Part shown: piece after piece, positions 25,350-34,380 of the stretch
How positions within the stretch are numbered: the stretch's first letter is position 1
How the letters are laid out: every line of letters starts with the position of its first letter
Source of the DNA: Bacillus_P idriensis_A
GTDB lineage: Bacteria; Bacillota; Bacilli; Bacillales; Bacillaceae
Assembly (NCBI RefSeq): GCF_050483325.1
Contig: NZ_JBCMYF010000032.1
Span: forward strand, 213,056 to 277,055
Direction of reading: 5' to 3'
Length of the DNA: 64,000 bases
Notes under the pieces: generated by a model
What the model was told of the DNA's origin: nothing
Database searches by the model: none
The model's input: the letters and a program-made list of their open reading frames with translations, nothing else
Translations under genes and position numbers: made by a program

Positions 25350-26609
25350 TTACTTTACAAATTTATAAAGGTTGCCGAAGTTGATGTATGTGATCTCTTC
25401 AGGGCAATTCTTCAAAATGTTTTTCGTGTCGAAAATTCTTTTTGTTTTCATGCCTGTGAAGTCAGCTGCATCAAGTGATTTGAATTCGTTGTGATCTGTC
25501 AGTACTAAAACAAGATCAGAATTGTTTACAGCTGTTTGAATGTCTTTTTCTACCCAGTCTTTTTGAACATGAGGATCATATGCGATCACTTCGTTGGCAC
25601 CAGCCATTTTCAGCTGCTGGTAGATGTCCATTGCCGGACTTTCACGGATGTCATCTACGTTTCCTTTGTATGTCAGACCGAATACTGTGATTTTTTTATC
25701 GTCTAAGCCGCCAAGCATTTTAGATACATTTTCTACGACAAATGATGGCATAGAAACGTTGATGTCACGTGCCTGGTAGATCAGCTTTGCTTGTTCAGGA
25801 GCTTCTGCAACGATGAAATAAGGGTCAACCGCTAAGCAATGTCCGCCAACGCCCGGTCCAGGGTGATGAAGGTTAACACGCGGATGCTTGTTAGCCATCT
25901 CGATTACATCAAGTGCATTGATATCAAGCTGTGTACAGATTTTCACAAGCTCGTTTGCAAGGGAAATATTCACGTCTCTGAATGTATTTTCCATTAATTT
26001 TGACATTTCAGCTGTCTTCGCATCTGTCAAAATCAGTTCGCCTTCAACAAATGTGCTGTACACTTTTGCTCCTGCTTCTTTACACGCTTCTGTCACACCG
26101 CCGATAATGCGGTTGTTGTGAATGAGCTCGTGCATGATTTGGCCAGGCAGTACGCGCTCTGGGCAATGTACTAAGAAAATATCTTCGCCGATTGTAAAGC
26201 CATGCTTCTCAAGCAAAGGTTTTACATGGTCGTCTGTTGTACGAGGCGCGATTGTTGATTCTACGATGACTGTATTGCCCTTTTCAAGGTAAGGAATCAT
26301 CATTTCAGTTGCGCTTAATACATATTTTAAATCTACAGATTTATATTGATCATCTTTATTTGGAGTTGGAACAGCAATAATGAATACATCTGCTTTTTCA
26401 GGCTGTGTTGATGCTTTGAATTTGCCAGATGCCATAACCTCTTCTAGTGCATCTTGCAGGCCAGGCTCTTCAATATGAATTTTACCTTGGTTTAATGAAT
26501 CTACAACATGCTGCTGAACATCTACGCCAAGCACGTCTACGCCATGCTTTGCAAACATAATAGAAGTCGGCAGTCCAATATAACCAAGACCAAGTGTTGC
26601 GATCTTCAT
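25350..26609 (-). CDS. wecC: UDP-N-acetyl-D-mannosamine dehydrogenase (WecC type)
   Basis: 419 residues: NAD-binding N-terminal Rossmann fold (MKIATLGLGYIGLPTSIMFA), central domain, and C-terminal UDP-binding domain (ITVFGLTYKGNVDDIRESPA). The catalytic thiol is Cys258 in GPGVGGHCLAVDPYF; GHCLAVDPYF is the form seen in UDP-ManNAc dehydrogenases rather than UDP-glucose dehydrogenases, which have GGSCFPKD. It would oxidise the UDP-ManNAc made by MnaA to UDP-ManNAcA. An assignment to another UDP-HexNAc dehydrogenase (WbpA-like) is possible. Confidence 0.88.
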   Translation of the reverse strand: MKIATLGLGYIGLPTSIMFAKHGVDVLGVDVQQHVVDSLNQGKIHIEEPGLQDALEEVMASGKFKASTQPEKADVFIIAVPTPNKDDQYKSVDLKYVLSATEMMIPYLEKGNTVIVESTIAPRTTDDHVKPLLEKHGFTIGEDIFLVHCPERVLPGQIMHELIHNNRIIGGVTEACKEAGAKVYSTFVEGELILTDAKTAEMSKLMENTFRDVNISLANELVKICTQLDINALDVIEMANKHPRVNLHHPGPGVGGHCLAVDPYFIVAEAPEQAKLIYQARDINVSMPSFVVENVSKMLGGLDDKKITVFGLTYKGNVDDIRESPAMDIYQQLKMAGANEVIAYDPHVQKDWVEKDIQTAVNNSDLVLVLTDHNEFKSLDAADFTGMKTKRIFDTKNILKNCPEEITYINFGNLYKFVK

Positions 26610-26700
26610 GTGAATTCTCCTCCAGTTGATAGTTCATAAAATTCTCCTTTTACCACATTACAGTTTTGAAAACATCATGTCAATGATGAAGTCGCGGCTG

Positions 26701-28329
26701 CTATTGGAGAACTTTTTCGTTAGATGCTTCTGTTATTTCCTTTACTTCCGCCCGGATCATTTTGTCCTTGCCGCACTGATATCGGACGCGGTGTGCAGCT
26801 TCTTCTGATTTCTCAAGAAACGTCTTCGGATTATAGTACAGCTCTTCGATTGCCTGAGCCAAGCCCAAATAATCTTCCTTGTCTGCTAAGAATCCGCACG
26901 TCTCATCAATGAATTCAGGGATTGCATACACCTTGGTCGTTACCGGGACCAGCCCGCTCGACATCGCCTCGCCAAGAGAAACTCCCTGAGAATCCATTCT
27001 CGATGGCCCGAGGAAAATACCGTGGCTCTTATGCTGCTTCGCAATCTGTTCCTGAGACAGGAAATGGTTGTGCAGGTGAACATTTGAAAGACCGCGGACC
27101 GGCTCCACTTCCTTGTCGAACAAGGGTCCTTGTCCAAAAATATTAAATTCAAGCTCACCAAAAAATGGCTGATCTTTCAGGGCTAATATCGCTTTTACCA
27201 TTAAATCATTTGCATAAGTCCTTGATGCAAATGGCCGGATCGTCAGAATTCTTTTCCTCTGTTCAGCTGACTTCGGTTCATAGCGGTATAGCTGATCGTC
27301 GATGACATTGTGAATAATGCTGTAATTTTTCACAATGGCATTTGCATCTTTTTCTGCAACATTTTCCTTATACCATTTCGAAACGAAGATGAACTTTATG
27401 GTGCTATCATTCGAACTGTATAATTTATGCATAAAATCAAGCTGGCGCTGATTGCCCGGTGCCTGATTCAGAGCAGAACGAAGGCCTTTGGAATCTTTGT
27501 AAAAGTTAAACCATCTGCGGTACCATTTTGTCGTTTCATATCCGTGAACCCAGATCAGCTTAGGTGTAGTTTTTGCATTCGATTTATGGACTGCTTCATA
27601 CATCCGTTCAGTGATGAAATGAAATAAGATTTTTTTATAAGAGCGGAAATCCAATAATCGTGTCAGCTCTTCATCGCCGCTCATGTAAACAGGGATACCC
27701 TCGTATTCATAGTAGCCGATGCTCGGTGACGTATTGAGCCTGAAAATCGCTACATTGATCCCTCTTTCTTTATAGGACAAAGCTCTCCGGTGAATAAACA
27801 TATTCTGATAATAATTGTTTTTTTCCGGATAAACATTTGTGATCAGCAGGTAATCAACATCCGCACGGGCAGAGAAAAGCTCTTTTTTGCTGACCAATGG
27901 AGGCTGGTTATAGGACTTTAATGCAAACTCCGATAAAACGGCTTCTCCGTCACCTGATATTCTTAAACCAACGGCATAGCTTACTGCTGATTCTGGAAAC
28001 GTCACAATCATTTCGCAGCCTAAAGGGTTGTAGACACTGAAGACTTGCTTGTCATTGCTGTCAAAGCCGACGATGACCTGCTGCAGCTGAAGGCTTCCCG
28101 AAGTTTTTCCATCAAGCTTCGCAGTCATTGTAGCATCAGGCTTTAAACTATCTTTGTAGATCTTTTTGTTATCCTGATAAATGATGATGGGCGGCGCCTC
28201 TTTTTTCTGCTGAACCGACTTGATTGCAAGACCGTCTTTTTTCTGGATCGTGACAGCATAAGTTGAGTTCGTTTTTTCCGGCCATTTATCCAAATAGCTG
28301 TATACGTCAGCTGGATCGATTTTTAACAC
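26701..28329 (-). CDS. Glycosyltransferase with extra N-terminal domain
   Basis: 542 residues from GTG 28329 (GGGGGAGGA upstream). Residues about 175-530 are a GT-B family 4 transferase ending in FLGPSRMDSQGVSLGEAMSS, with the EX7E-like element. The first 160 residues form a separate, probably beta-rich domain that I do not recognise. It follows the coiled-coil protein gene by 26 bases, and the wecC-type gene follows it, so these three probably share a transcript. Function within the glycan pathway is inferred from context. Confidence 0.82.
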   Translation of the reverse strand: MLKIDPADVYSYLDKWPEKTNSTYAVTIQKKDGLAIKSVQQKKEAPPIIIYQDNKKIYKDSLKPDATMTAKLDGKTSGSLQLQQVIVGFDSNDKQVFSVYNPLGCEMIVTFPESAVSYAVGLRISGDGEAVLSEFALKSYNQPPLVSKKELFSARADVDYLLITNVYPEKNNYYQNMFIHRRALSYKERGINVAIFRLNTSPSIGYYEYEGIPVYMSGDEELTRLLDFRSYKKILFHFITERMYEAVHKSNAKTTPKLIWVHGYETTKWYRRWFNFYKDSKGLRSALNQAPGNQRQLDFMHKLYSSNDSTIKFIFVSKWYKENVAEKDANAIVKNYSIIHNVIDDQLYRYEPKSAEQRKRILTIRPFASRTYANDLMVKAILALKDQPFFGELEFNIFGQGPLFDKEVEPVRGLSNVHLHNHFLSQEQIAKQHKSHGIFLGPSRMDSQGVSLGEAMSSGLVPVTTKVYAIPEFIDETCGFLADKEDYLGLAQAIEELYYNPKTFLEKSEEAAHRVRYQCGKDKMIRAEVKEITEASNEKVLQ

Positions 28330-28355
28330 TCATTCCTCCCCCTGTCCCTCTAGTC

Positions 28356-28718
28356 TTATTTATTCCGCTTTCTAAGCTGCCAGTATTTCAGCTGCAGCTT
28401 GCCGAGCTTTGATTTCTCAAGCTTTGATAATCTTGCTTGCAGGTCATTGATGGCTGCTTCCTGCTGTTTGATGGTTTCTATGATCACTTCTGGCTTCATA
28501 TCCATAGCCTTAAAGGATTCTAATTCCTTTTTGCCGAGGATTTCGCCAATTTTTTCTCTCATTTCTATATCATCGGTAATAGCGGACAGAATTTCTTTGA
28601 ATTCTTCCTCCATTTCCTTCTTATCTTCAATAAGCCTGTTCGATAGTTGTACCAATGCATCGTACTCTTCTTTATTCACTTCAATCATATCCTGCTGCGA
28701 TCTCGTTTGGCTGTTCAT
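28356..28718 (-). CDS. Small coiled-coil protein of the glycan locus
   Basis: 120 residues from ATG 28718, which has AGGAG eight bases upstream. It has no signal or membrane helix. Residues about 10-55 and 75-105 are rich in heptads (VQLSNRLIEDKKEMEEEFKE), and it ends in a basic, aromatic tail KSKLGKLQLKYWQLRKRNK. Almost the same tail ends the methyltransferase at 31.2-32.2 kb. Function unknown; it may be a scaffold that brings glycan enzymes together at the membrane. Confidence 0.75.
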   Translation of the reverse strand: MNSQTRSQQDMIEVNKEEYDALVQLSNRLIEDKKEMEEEFKEILSAITDDIEMREKIGEILGKKELESFKAMDMKPEVIIETIKQQEAAINDLQARLSKLEKSKLGKLQLKYWQLRKRNK

Positions 28719-28912
28719 CTGTTCAGCTCCTCTCATCTATAACAGAAGATTTTAAATCTTTATCCCTACACACATTTAACCAAAGTTCCTGGCCTTTTAA
28801 AAGTAACAAAACCGTTACAAGACAATTATTCCAATTTTTAATGATATAGATGATACTTATATTTTCTCTTGATGTGCCCTTTTCATTCTGTTTACAGCTT
28901 CCAGTTCAGGAC

Positions 28913-28960
28913 AAAAGAAAAAACAGAAAAATATGAAACGGACTCATACTTTTCTGTTTT
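28913..28960 (-). terminator. Terminator after the 734-residue glycosyltransferase
   Basis: AAAACAGAAAAgTATGA pairs with TCATAtTTTTCTGTTTT on the minus strand, followed by a T-rich run, just after the stop codon at 28966. It splits the glycan genes into two transcripts. Confidence 0.75.
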
Positions 28961-28965
28961 CGGGA

Positions 28966-31170
28966 TTATTTATTGAATTTTTTATGGACCATTTTTTCGT
29001 AAACTTCAGCGGCAGCCTTCGTATTGTTAAGCGGAGACAGGAATGCTGCATGCTCGCTTTGGCTGAGGACGCTGCCTTCTTCGTAAATCGCCCAAATATC
29101 AGATCCGCTGCCAATGTAGTCACTCAATTTAGAAGGCAAATATGGATTCACCTCTTTATTGTCCTTCGTAACAGCATCGTTTACGATCAATGTATCGAAT
29201 TTCGTACATAAGTTAAGGAAATGATAAAAATCGACGAAATCGTTCACGATAATATTGTCTTCAAGCGGATCGTTTTCAAGCTGGCTTGCAAGCTCATCAG
29301 GTTTTGAAGTGAAAACATGAATAAGTACGCGGTCCTGCACATCAGCGCCAGCAGCTTTCAAGCCATCAAACATGTCGTTTAGATTACGTTTGCTGTAAAA
29401 ATTGCCGAAGTAAGCAATATTGACGTGTTCATCTGAAATAAGCGGATATTCGAATTCGTTTAGATGATAATAGCGCTCAGACAGCGTCGGATGCGGCTCA
29501 ATCACAGCTTTTTCCCTGATCATAGGTTTAATTTCTTCAATCGGGAAGGAATCAACCATATAGTTCAGCTGATTGATGTTCGTGAAAATCAATTCATCCG
29601 CAAAAACATACGGCAGATATTCACACCAGAAAAAGAGGCTGTCTTCGCTTGAACCTGGTGCTCCCGCTTTCTTCACGCTCTCTTCTATTTTCTTCAAGTA
29701 AGAAGCATCTGTGACTTCAACTTGTCTCTTTTTAGCTTCAATATCGTATAAAAGCGGATCAGAAAATTCAGCAATCCATTTCGTTTCAGGATGCTTCATT
29801 TTGAACTCATAGGCAAGAAAGTGTGAAGCAACCCACATTGCGCGGCTATAAACTTCTTTATGTACACCATTTTTGGCAACAAGTTCATCAATTTCAGCCA
29901 TGCCCATATCCACAAACTTCTTAATCGAATTCCAATTTGAAAAGCTTGGAGGAGATTTTATCGGCAGACGGGTGCTGATCAAGTCATCCACCATCTGGTT
30001 CAAGGACAAGTTTTTATTTCGGACAGAGTCCATCGTATTATAAACAACATCCGAAATCTTCCCAGACACTCTCATCCGTTTAGCCATTACATTTCCTGCC
30101 GTATCATTATACGGAGGGAAGCAATAGGAAATGACCAGACGTTCCACAAGGTCCTTATTTATTAAGTGATATGGGAAATAGACCGGCTTCACATCAGATA
30201 TTTCTCTGATGATGTCACTGTATTCCTCTGGATGTGCTTCATAGTATTTTACAATAAAACTGCTTTGAGCATTGATTTTCCGTTCAACGAAATCTCTTTT
30301 CGTGGCTGACAGTTCTTCCTCAGCAAGGATTTGATTCAGCTTCGCAATAACCTGCACACGCTGCTTCACGTTAAAATCAAAAGTCATTCCCTGTCTTGAA
30401 ACGGAATTAGCTCTCAGTGTACGATAATAAACAACTTGTTTTGTAAGGGGTGCAAGCTCATATTTCAAGTCATTTTTAACAACTAGCTCTGTGAAAAATG
30501 CAATGTCTTCTCCGCTTTTTAATGATTCATCAAAGCGGTACTTTTGCAAATACAAAGTCGGAATTAATTTGCAGCCGTTGATTGTAAGAACGGTATGCAG
30601 CTTGTAATAGGCGTGCTGTTTGCTGACAACGGACTTCATAATTTGTCTGTTGATCACGTTTGAAGCCACCACTTTTCCGTCCGGCTCAACGTTGAAGATT
30701 TGTGAAATCACCATAGTGTCAGGCTTTGCAAGCTTGTACATTTCTTCTAAATAGTTCTTTGAGAAGTAGTCATCATCATCAAGGAATGTGCAATATTCAC
30801 GGGATGCAATGGAGATTCCTTTGTTTCTCGCAAGTGATGCTCCTGCTTCTTCTAAAACAACGACGTTAATATTCGTAAGATTTCTCTCAGCAATCAGCTG
30901 ATTGATGAGTTCTTCTGAACGGTCTTTTTCCCCGTTAATGATGACAATGACTTCAAATAATGAAGGATCAAGCGTTTGATCTGCCAATGACTCAAGGCAC
31001 TTAACAATGACATCTTCACCTTTATAGGTAGGTAAAATAATGCTGATCCCTTTATCGTAAAGAGGCTTATCATTCTTGCGCACGATCTCCTCTTCAATGT
31101 CATACCCCAGTTTCATTGCTCGTGTTAGTCGGACTCTCTCTAAACGTTTGAGTATTTCCTCTTTAAGCAT
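28966..31170 (-). CDS. Two-domain glycosyltransferase (GT2 plus GT-B-like)
   Basis: A 734-residue cytoplasmic protein. Residues about 40-270 are a family 2 transferase (ISIILPTYKGEDVIVKCLES; nucleotide-binding LDDDDYF near 145). From about 340 a second domain begins VISYCFPPYNDTAGNVMAKR and ends with IAYFGNFYSKRNLNDMF, which looks like a GT-B donor half. Two active sites suggest that it adds two sugars or builds a repeating disaccharide. Its ATG overlaps the stop of the methyltransferase gene by one base (TAATG), so the two are translationally coupled. Confidence 0.85.
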   Translation of the reverse strand: MLKEEILKRLERVRLTRAMKLGYDIEEEIVRKNDKPLYDKGISIILPTYKGEDVIVKCLESLADQTLDPSLFEVIVIINGEKDRSEELINQLIAERNLTNINVVVLEEAGASLARNKGISIASREYCTFLDDDDYFSKNYLEEMYKLAKPDTMVISQIFNVEPDGKVVASNVINRQIMKSVVSKQHAYYKLHTVLTINGCKLIPTLYLQKYRFDESLKSGEDIAFFTELVVKNDLKYELAPLTKQVVYYRTLRANSVSRQGMTFDFNVKQRVQVIAKLNQILAEEELSATKRDFVERKINAQSSFIVKYYEAHPEEYSDIIREISDVKPVYFPYHLINKDLVERLVISYCFPPYNDTAGNVMAKRMRVSGKISDVVYNTMDSVRNKNLSLNQMVDDLISTRLPIKSPPSFSNWNSIKKFVDMGMAEIDELVAKNGVHKEVYSRAMWVASHFLAYEFKMKHPETKWIAEFSDPLLYDIEAKKRQVEVTDASYLKKIEESVKKAGAPGSSEDSLFFWCEYLPYVFADELIFTNINQLNYMVDSFPIEEIKPMIREKAVIEPHPTLSERYYHLNEFEYPLISDEHVNIAYFGNFYSKRNLNDMFDGLKAAGADVQDRVLIHVFTSKPDELASQLENDPLEDNIIVNDFVDFYHFLNLCTKFDTLIVNDAVTKDNKEVNPYLPSKLSDYIGSGSDIWAIYEEGSVLSQSEHAAFLSPLNNTKAAAEVYEKMVHKKFNK

Positions 31171-32177
31171 TATTTCCTACCTCTTCCAGCTATTTTTTTC
31201 TTTAATTCCCAGAACTTCAATTGAACTCTGCCGAATCTGGATTTTCTCAGAACATTATAGCGATGTTCCAGGTTTGCTGCTTTTCTGCTTAGCTCTTCAA
31301 TTCTCTCTGAGCGGCTGAGGGCAGCTTTTAACGCTTCCTCTTCACGGTTCAGCAGTTCAACCGTTTCAATTTGCAGCTGACGGATATATTCATCCTTTTC
31401 ACGGCTTTGCGTTTTCAGCTCTTCATATAAAATCTTCATTTTTTCAGCTGATGCTTGATTCTTCTGCAATTCCTTCATTTCTTTTTCCTCTCTTGCTGAT
31501 TGTCCCATCAGCGTGCCGATGCGCTGAAGATACTCTCTTTCAAGCCAGTAAAAGCCCTGCTCCAATTTCTGCGTGCTTTCTGCCGAATAAAAAGACGAAT
31601 TGGCATCTTTGGAAGCTGTGCAGATAACGCCAGTCCATTTCCCCAAATAATCAAAGGACTCCACTTTAAAATGAGCGCCCAATTGTTCTGATAGTAAAGA
31701 ATAGTAATAAGTGCGTTTATGATCCAAGTAATCATTAATGCCAAATGGCACAGTTACGATCAATCTGCCGCCCGGCTTCAAATGAGACGCCGTTTTCTTT
31801 AAAAAAGAATCCGGGTCACTGATGTGTTCAAGGACTTCGGTCAATAAAATGGTATCATAGTCATTTTCTATATCATGATCCGTCATGAAGTTTGACACCT
31901 TGAATGATACGGATGCCTGTACAGACGGGTGTTCTTTGCCAAGCTCTGTGTTTGCATATTCTATTGATTCATGAGAGATATCGATTCCATCTACTTTTTT
32001 GCCTTCCCGACCTAATAATATGGCATTGATGCCCTGTGAGCAACCAATATCAAGCACTTTGCTGCCTGTAACATGTGTAACAATCCAATTTATGCGCTCT
32101 CTGGTTTTCTTGCTGAAATCTGTTCCTAAAGCTCCATAATATGCTTCATTAACACGATCTATAATAAGTTTACTCAA
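31170..32177 (-). CDS. SAM-dependent methyltransferase with C-terminal coiled coil
   Basis: 335 residues, TTG start with GGAGGAG upstream. Residues 30-200 are a class I methyltransferase: SAM loop VLDIGCSQGINAILLG, acidic DGIDIS, and LLTEVLEHISDPDSFL. Residues 220-310 form a long coiled coil and the last 20 residues are KSRFGRVQLKFWELKKKIAG-like, a basic aromatic tail shared with the small coiled-coil protein at 28.4 kb. Such enzymes can cap or decorate glycan chains by O-methylation; chain-length control through a coiled coil is known for WbdD-type proteins. The exact target is unknown. Confidence 0.83.
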   Translation of the reverse strand: MSKLIIDRVNEAYYGALGTDFSKKTRERINWIVTHVTGSKVLDIGCSQGINAILLGREGKKVDGIDISHESIEYANTELGKEHPSVQASVSFKVSNFMTDHDIENDYDTILLTEVLEHISDPDSFLKKTASHLKPGGRLIVTVPFGINDYLDHKRTYYYSLLSEQLGAHFKVESFDYLGKWTGVICTASKDANSSFYSAESTQKLEQGFYWLEREYLQRIGTLMGQSAREEKEMKELQKNQASAEKMKILYEELKTQSREKDEYIRQLQIETVELLNREEEALKAALSRSERIEELSRKAANLEHRYNVLRKSRFGRVQLKFWELKKKIAGRGRK

Positions 32178-32316
32178 AGAAACTCCTCCAATTAATTATG
32201 TAAAATGGCAAAGACGTAATTTTTATTCTCGATGGTGCTAGTTTTTGCAGAATTATTCTATGTATTCTGTAAGGCCCTACTTATTATATCGAAAATTGTC
32301 TTTCGGCAACAACCAT

Positions 32317-32351
32317 AAAAAAAACCGGCAATCAAAAACGCTGATGGCCGG
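32317..32351 (-). terminator. Terminator of the SH3b amidase gene
   Basis: CCGGCcATCA pairs with TGATtGCCGG and is followed by T8 on the minus strand, ten bases after the amidase stop. Confidence 0.88.
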
Positions 32352-32360
32352 CTTAGACGA

Positions 32361-34073
32361 TTAGTTATTTTTCTTCCATTGATAAAAGTCGTTGACTCCC
32401 TGTGCAATCGCCTCGGCAGCTGTATCTCTGCCGCTGTTTGTTTTAAATATAGAAGCATCATTTTTGTTTGAAATAAAGCCCATTTCAATGAGCACAGATC
32501 TCGTATAATTTTTATCAATGACATAGAAGGCTTCTTCTTTTATGCCCCGATTTGTCGTTTTTAAGGCAGTTACTAATCTTGATTGAATAAATGCTGCAAG
32601 TTTTGCACTGTCTGCTTTTTCTTTGTCAGTCATAGATGCCGTGCTAAAGCTGCCGCTGCCGTTTGTAGCAAACGTTTCTGTTCCATTAGCAGATGTTGCC
32701 GTGCTTGAATTCATATGCAGGCTGACAAAAACGCCTGCTTTCTTGCTGTATGAAAAGTCTGTCCGTTCGTTTAAAGAAAGAAACGTGTCATCTGATCGGG
32801 TCATATGAACGTCATAGCCTAATTTCTTAAGCTTGTCAGCTGCAGTTTTACCCACTGCCAAAGTGACATCTTTTTCCTGCATTCCGTTTCCAATGGCTCC
32901 AGGATCTTTCCCGCCGTGACCAGGATCGATCACAATGACCTTGTTCAGCTCTGTTTCTTTAGCAACAGGCTCAAGAGTGAGATATTTTGCTGAGACATAT
33001 CCTGTTTTTCCGCTGTATTTAACAGAAACCCAGTCATCTTTAAGTTCCGCAGTGTTCAGCACTTCTACTTCTTTTCCCCGAGGGATTGTCAGGATAATGG
33101 AAGAGCTTGTACTTTTATTCGTGCGAAGACTCAAATTTTCGCGTACATAGTAAATTAGTTCCTCTGGTGCAATTTCTTCTACATCGACTGGTTTATTTAC
33201 AATATCAGATGATTTTAAGTATCCTGTTTTGCCATTATGATTAGCTTCAGCCCATCCATTAGCGATTCCGCCCTGTCTGATCTTTGTTTGATCGTTGATT
33301 GTCAGTGAGGCGAGTACAGATGAACCTGTGCTTTTCGACGTATAAACTTTTGTGTTTTTATTTGCGTAGTAGGTAAAGTAAACAGGTTTGCTCGAGATGC
33401 TGCTGTATGGTCCATACCCTTTTATCCCATTGTATTCGATTCTGCTCCAGCCGCTGATGACACTGCCTTTTTTGACTTTCACAACAGAACCTGGTGCAAT
33501 TTGTGTCTTAGGTGTTTTTGTATTTCTCTCGTTATATAAGGTGAAATTTTTAACGGCATAGTAGGTAAAATATTCAGGCTGGGATGATGTCAGTTTTGAG
33601 TAATCAGCATAATACTTTTTTCCTTTATGATTGATTTCCACCCATCCATTTAGAACCGTTCCTTTAGCAACTTTAATGACAGCATCCTCTGCTATAGATC
33701 CGTATCTTTTCGTCTGGGTCCCTCTGCCTTCGTAAAAACTCACAGGTTCCTTTGTATAATAGGTAAAGTAAACTGGCTGTGAAGGCTTTTTGTTTGTAAT
33801 ATCTGCAGCCTTGGCATACATGGCTTTGCCGCCAAGCTTAATTTCAGCCCATCCGCTGCTGATTCCGCCTTTTTTAATGGTAAAGGCAGTCTGAAACTCG
33901 ACTCTTCCCGCTTTTGAAAAACGATCTCCAGGTCCTGTCCGCGCTTCAAACTCATTTTTTGCATAGTATGTAAAGGCAACAGTTGTGGCTTCTGCTTTTT
34001 GAGGCGTCCAAAATTCAATTATTCCTGCAGCAAGTAAAAAAACGGCAATCACACTGACTAAAAGCTTTTTCAT
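32361..34073 (-). CDS. Secreted N-acetylmuramoyl-L-alanine amidase with five SH3b-like repeats
   Basis: 570 residues. Signal peptide 1-29 (cut after KAEA), then five SH3-like wall-binding repeats (about 33-95, 100-163, 167-228, 231-293, 306-366), four of which open with the phrase (V/E)YFTYY or AFTYY. The Amidase_3 domain covers about 378-566, with zinc ligands His386 (DPGHGG), Glu400 and a later His (SLHMNSS), and Glu in IEMGF. It cuts the amide bond between MurNAc and the stem peptide. It is monocistronic, and upstream lies a sigma-D-like promoter, which would place this autolysin with motility genes. Confidence 0.92.
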   Translation of the reverse strand: MKKLLVSVIAVFLLAAGIIEFWTPQKAEATTVAFTYYAKNEFEARTGPGDRFSKAGRVEFQTAFTIKKGGISSGWAEIKLGGKAMYAKAADITNKKPSQPVYFTYYTKEPVSFYEGRGTQTKRYGSIAEDAVIKVAKGTVLNGWVEINHKGKKYYADYSKLTSSQPEYFTYYAVKNFTLYNERNTKTPKTQIAPGSVVKVKKGSVISGWSRIEYNGIKGYGPYSSISSKPVYFTYYANKNTKVYTSKSTGSSVLASLTINDQTKIRQGGIANGWAEANHNGKTGYLKSSDIVNKPVDVEEIAPEELIYYVRENLSLRTNKSTSSSIILTIPRGKEVEVLNTAELKDDWVSVKYSGKTGYVSAKYLTLEPVAKETELNKVIVIDPGHGGKDPGAIGNGMQEKDVTLAVGKTAADKLKKLGYDVHMTRSDDTFLSLNERTDFSYSKKAGVFVSLHMNSSTATSANGTETFATNGSGSFSTASMTDKEKADSAKLAAFIQSRLVTALKTTNRGIKEEAFYVIDKNYTRSVLIEMGFISNKNDASIFKTNSGRDTAAEAIAQGVNDFYQWKKNN

Positions 34074-34146
34074 TCCTTACGTTCCTCCCGGGTGTTTGTA
34101 AACTGGCAAACTGCCCGGGACTTACCGCACAGCCTGCTCAGTTTAT

Positions 34147-34173
34147 ATATCGAATCAATCCGGAAAATCTTTA
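34147..34173 (-). promoter_or_regulatory. Sigma-D-like promoter of the SH3b amidase gene
   Basis: TAAA (34170-34173), exactly 15 bases, and TTCGATAT (34147-34154) on the minus strand; six of eight -10 bases match. The start point would lie about 70 bases before the ATG. Confidence 0.55.
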
Positions 34174-34226
34174 GGGATATTTAGAAAATAATGTATGGAT
34201 TTTTGTTGGGAGACAAATGGAAAAAG

Positions 34227-34331
34227 GAAAGTAAATCATTGAAATCGGCAAGTATTTCACTCTTTTCAGAAAGTAAATGGACCATTCCGGCAAGTATTTT
34301 TGCCGTTTTGGAAAGTATTTCAGAAGCCAGA
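34227..34331. repeat. Five-unit repeat with exact 21-bp period
   Basis: Units begin at 34227, 34248, 34269, 34290 and 34311, all 21 bases apart. Each starts G(A/C)AAGTA and then TTT or AAT. Odd and even units alternate (GAAAGTAAAT, GCAAGTATTT), giving a 42-bp superperiod. The array lies between the ugd terminator and the SH3b amidase promoter. Confidence 0.85.
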
Positions 34332-34333
34332 CC

Positions 34334-34380
34334 AAAAAAAGACCATCCTCAAGCGTTTGAAACCACTTAAGAACGGCCTT
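34334..34380 (-). terminator. Terminator of galU-ugd
   Basis: AAGGCCGTTCTTAAG pairs over 15 positions with CTTGAGGATGGTCTT, allowing G-U pairs, followed by T7 on the minus strand. The left arm overlaps the ugd stop codon. Confidence 0.85.

Noticed and set aside
34227..34331. 21-bp repeat as a CRISPR array
   Set aside because: Units are directly adjacent without unique spacers and no cas genes are near.
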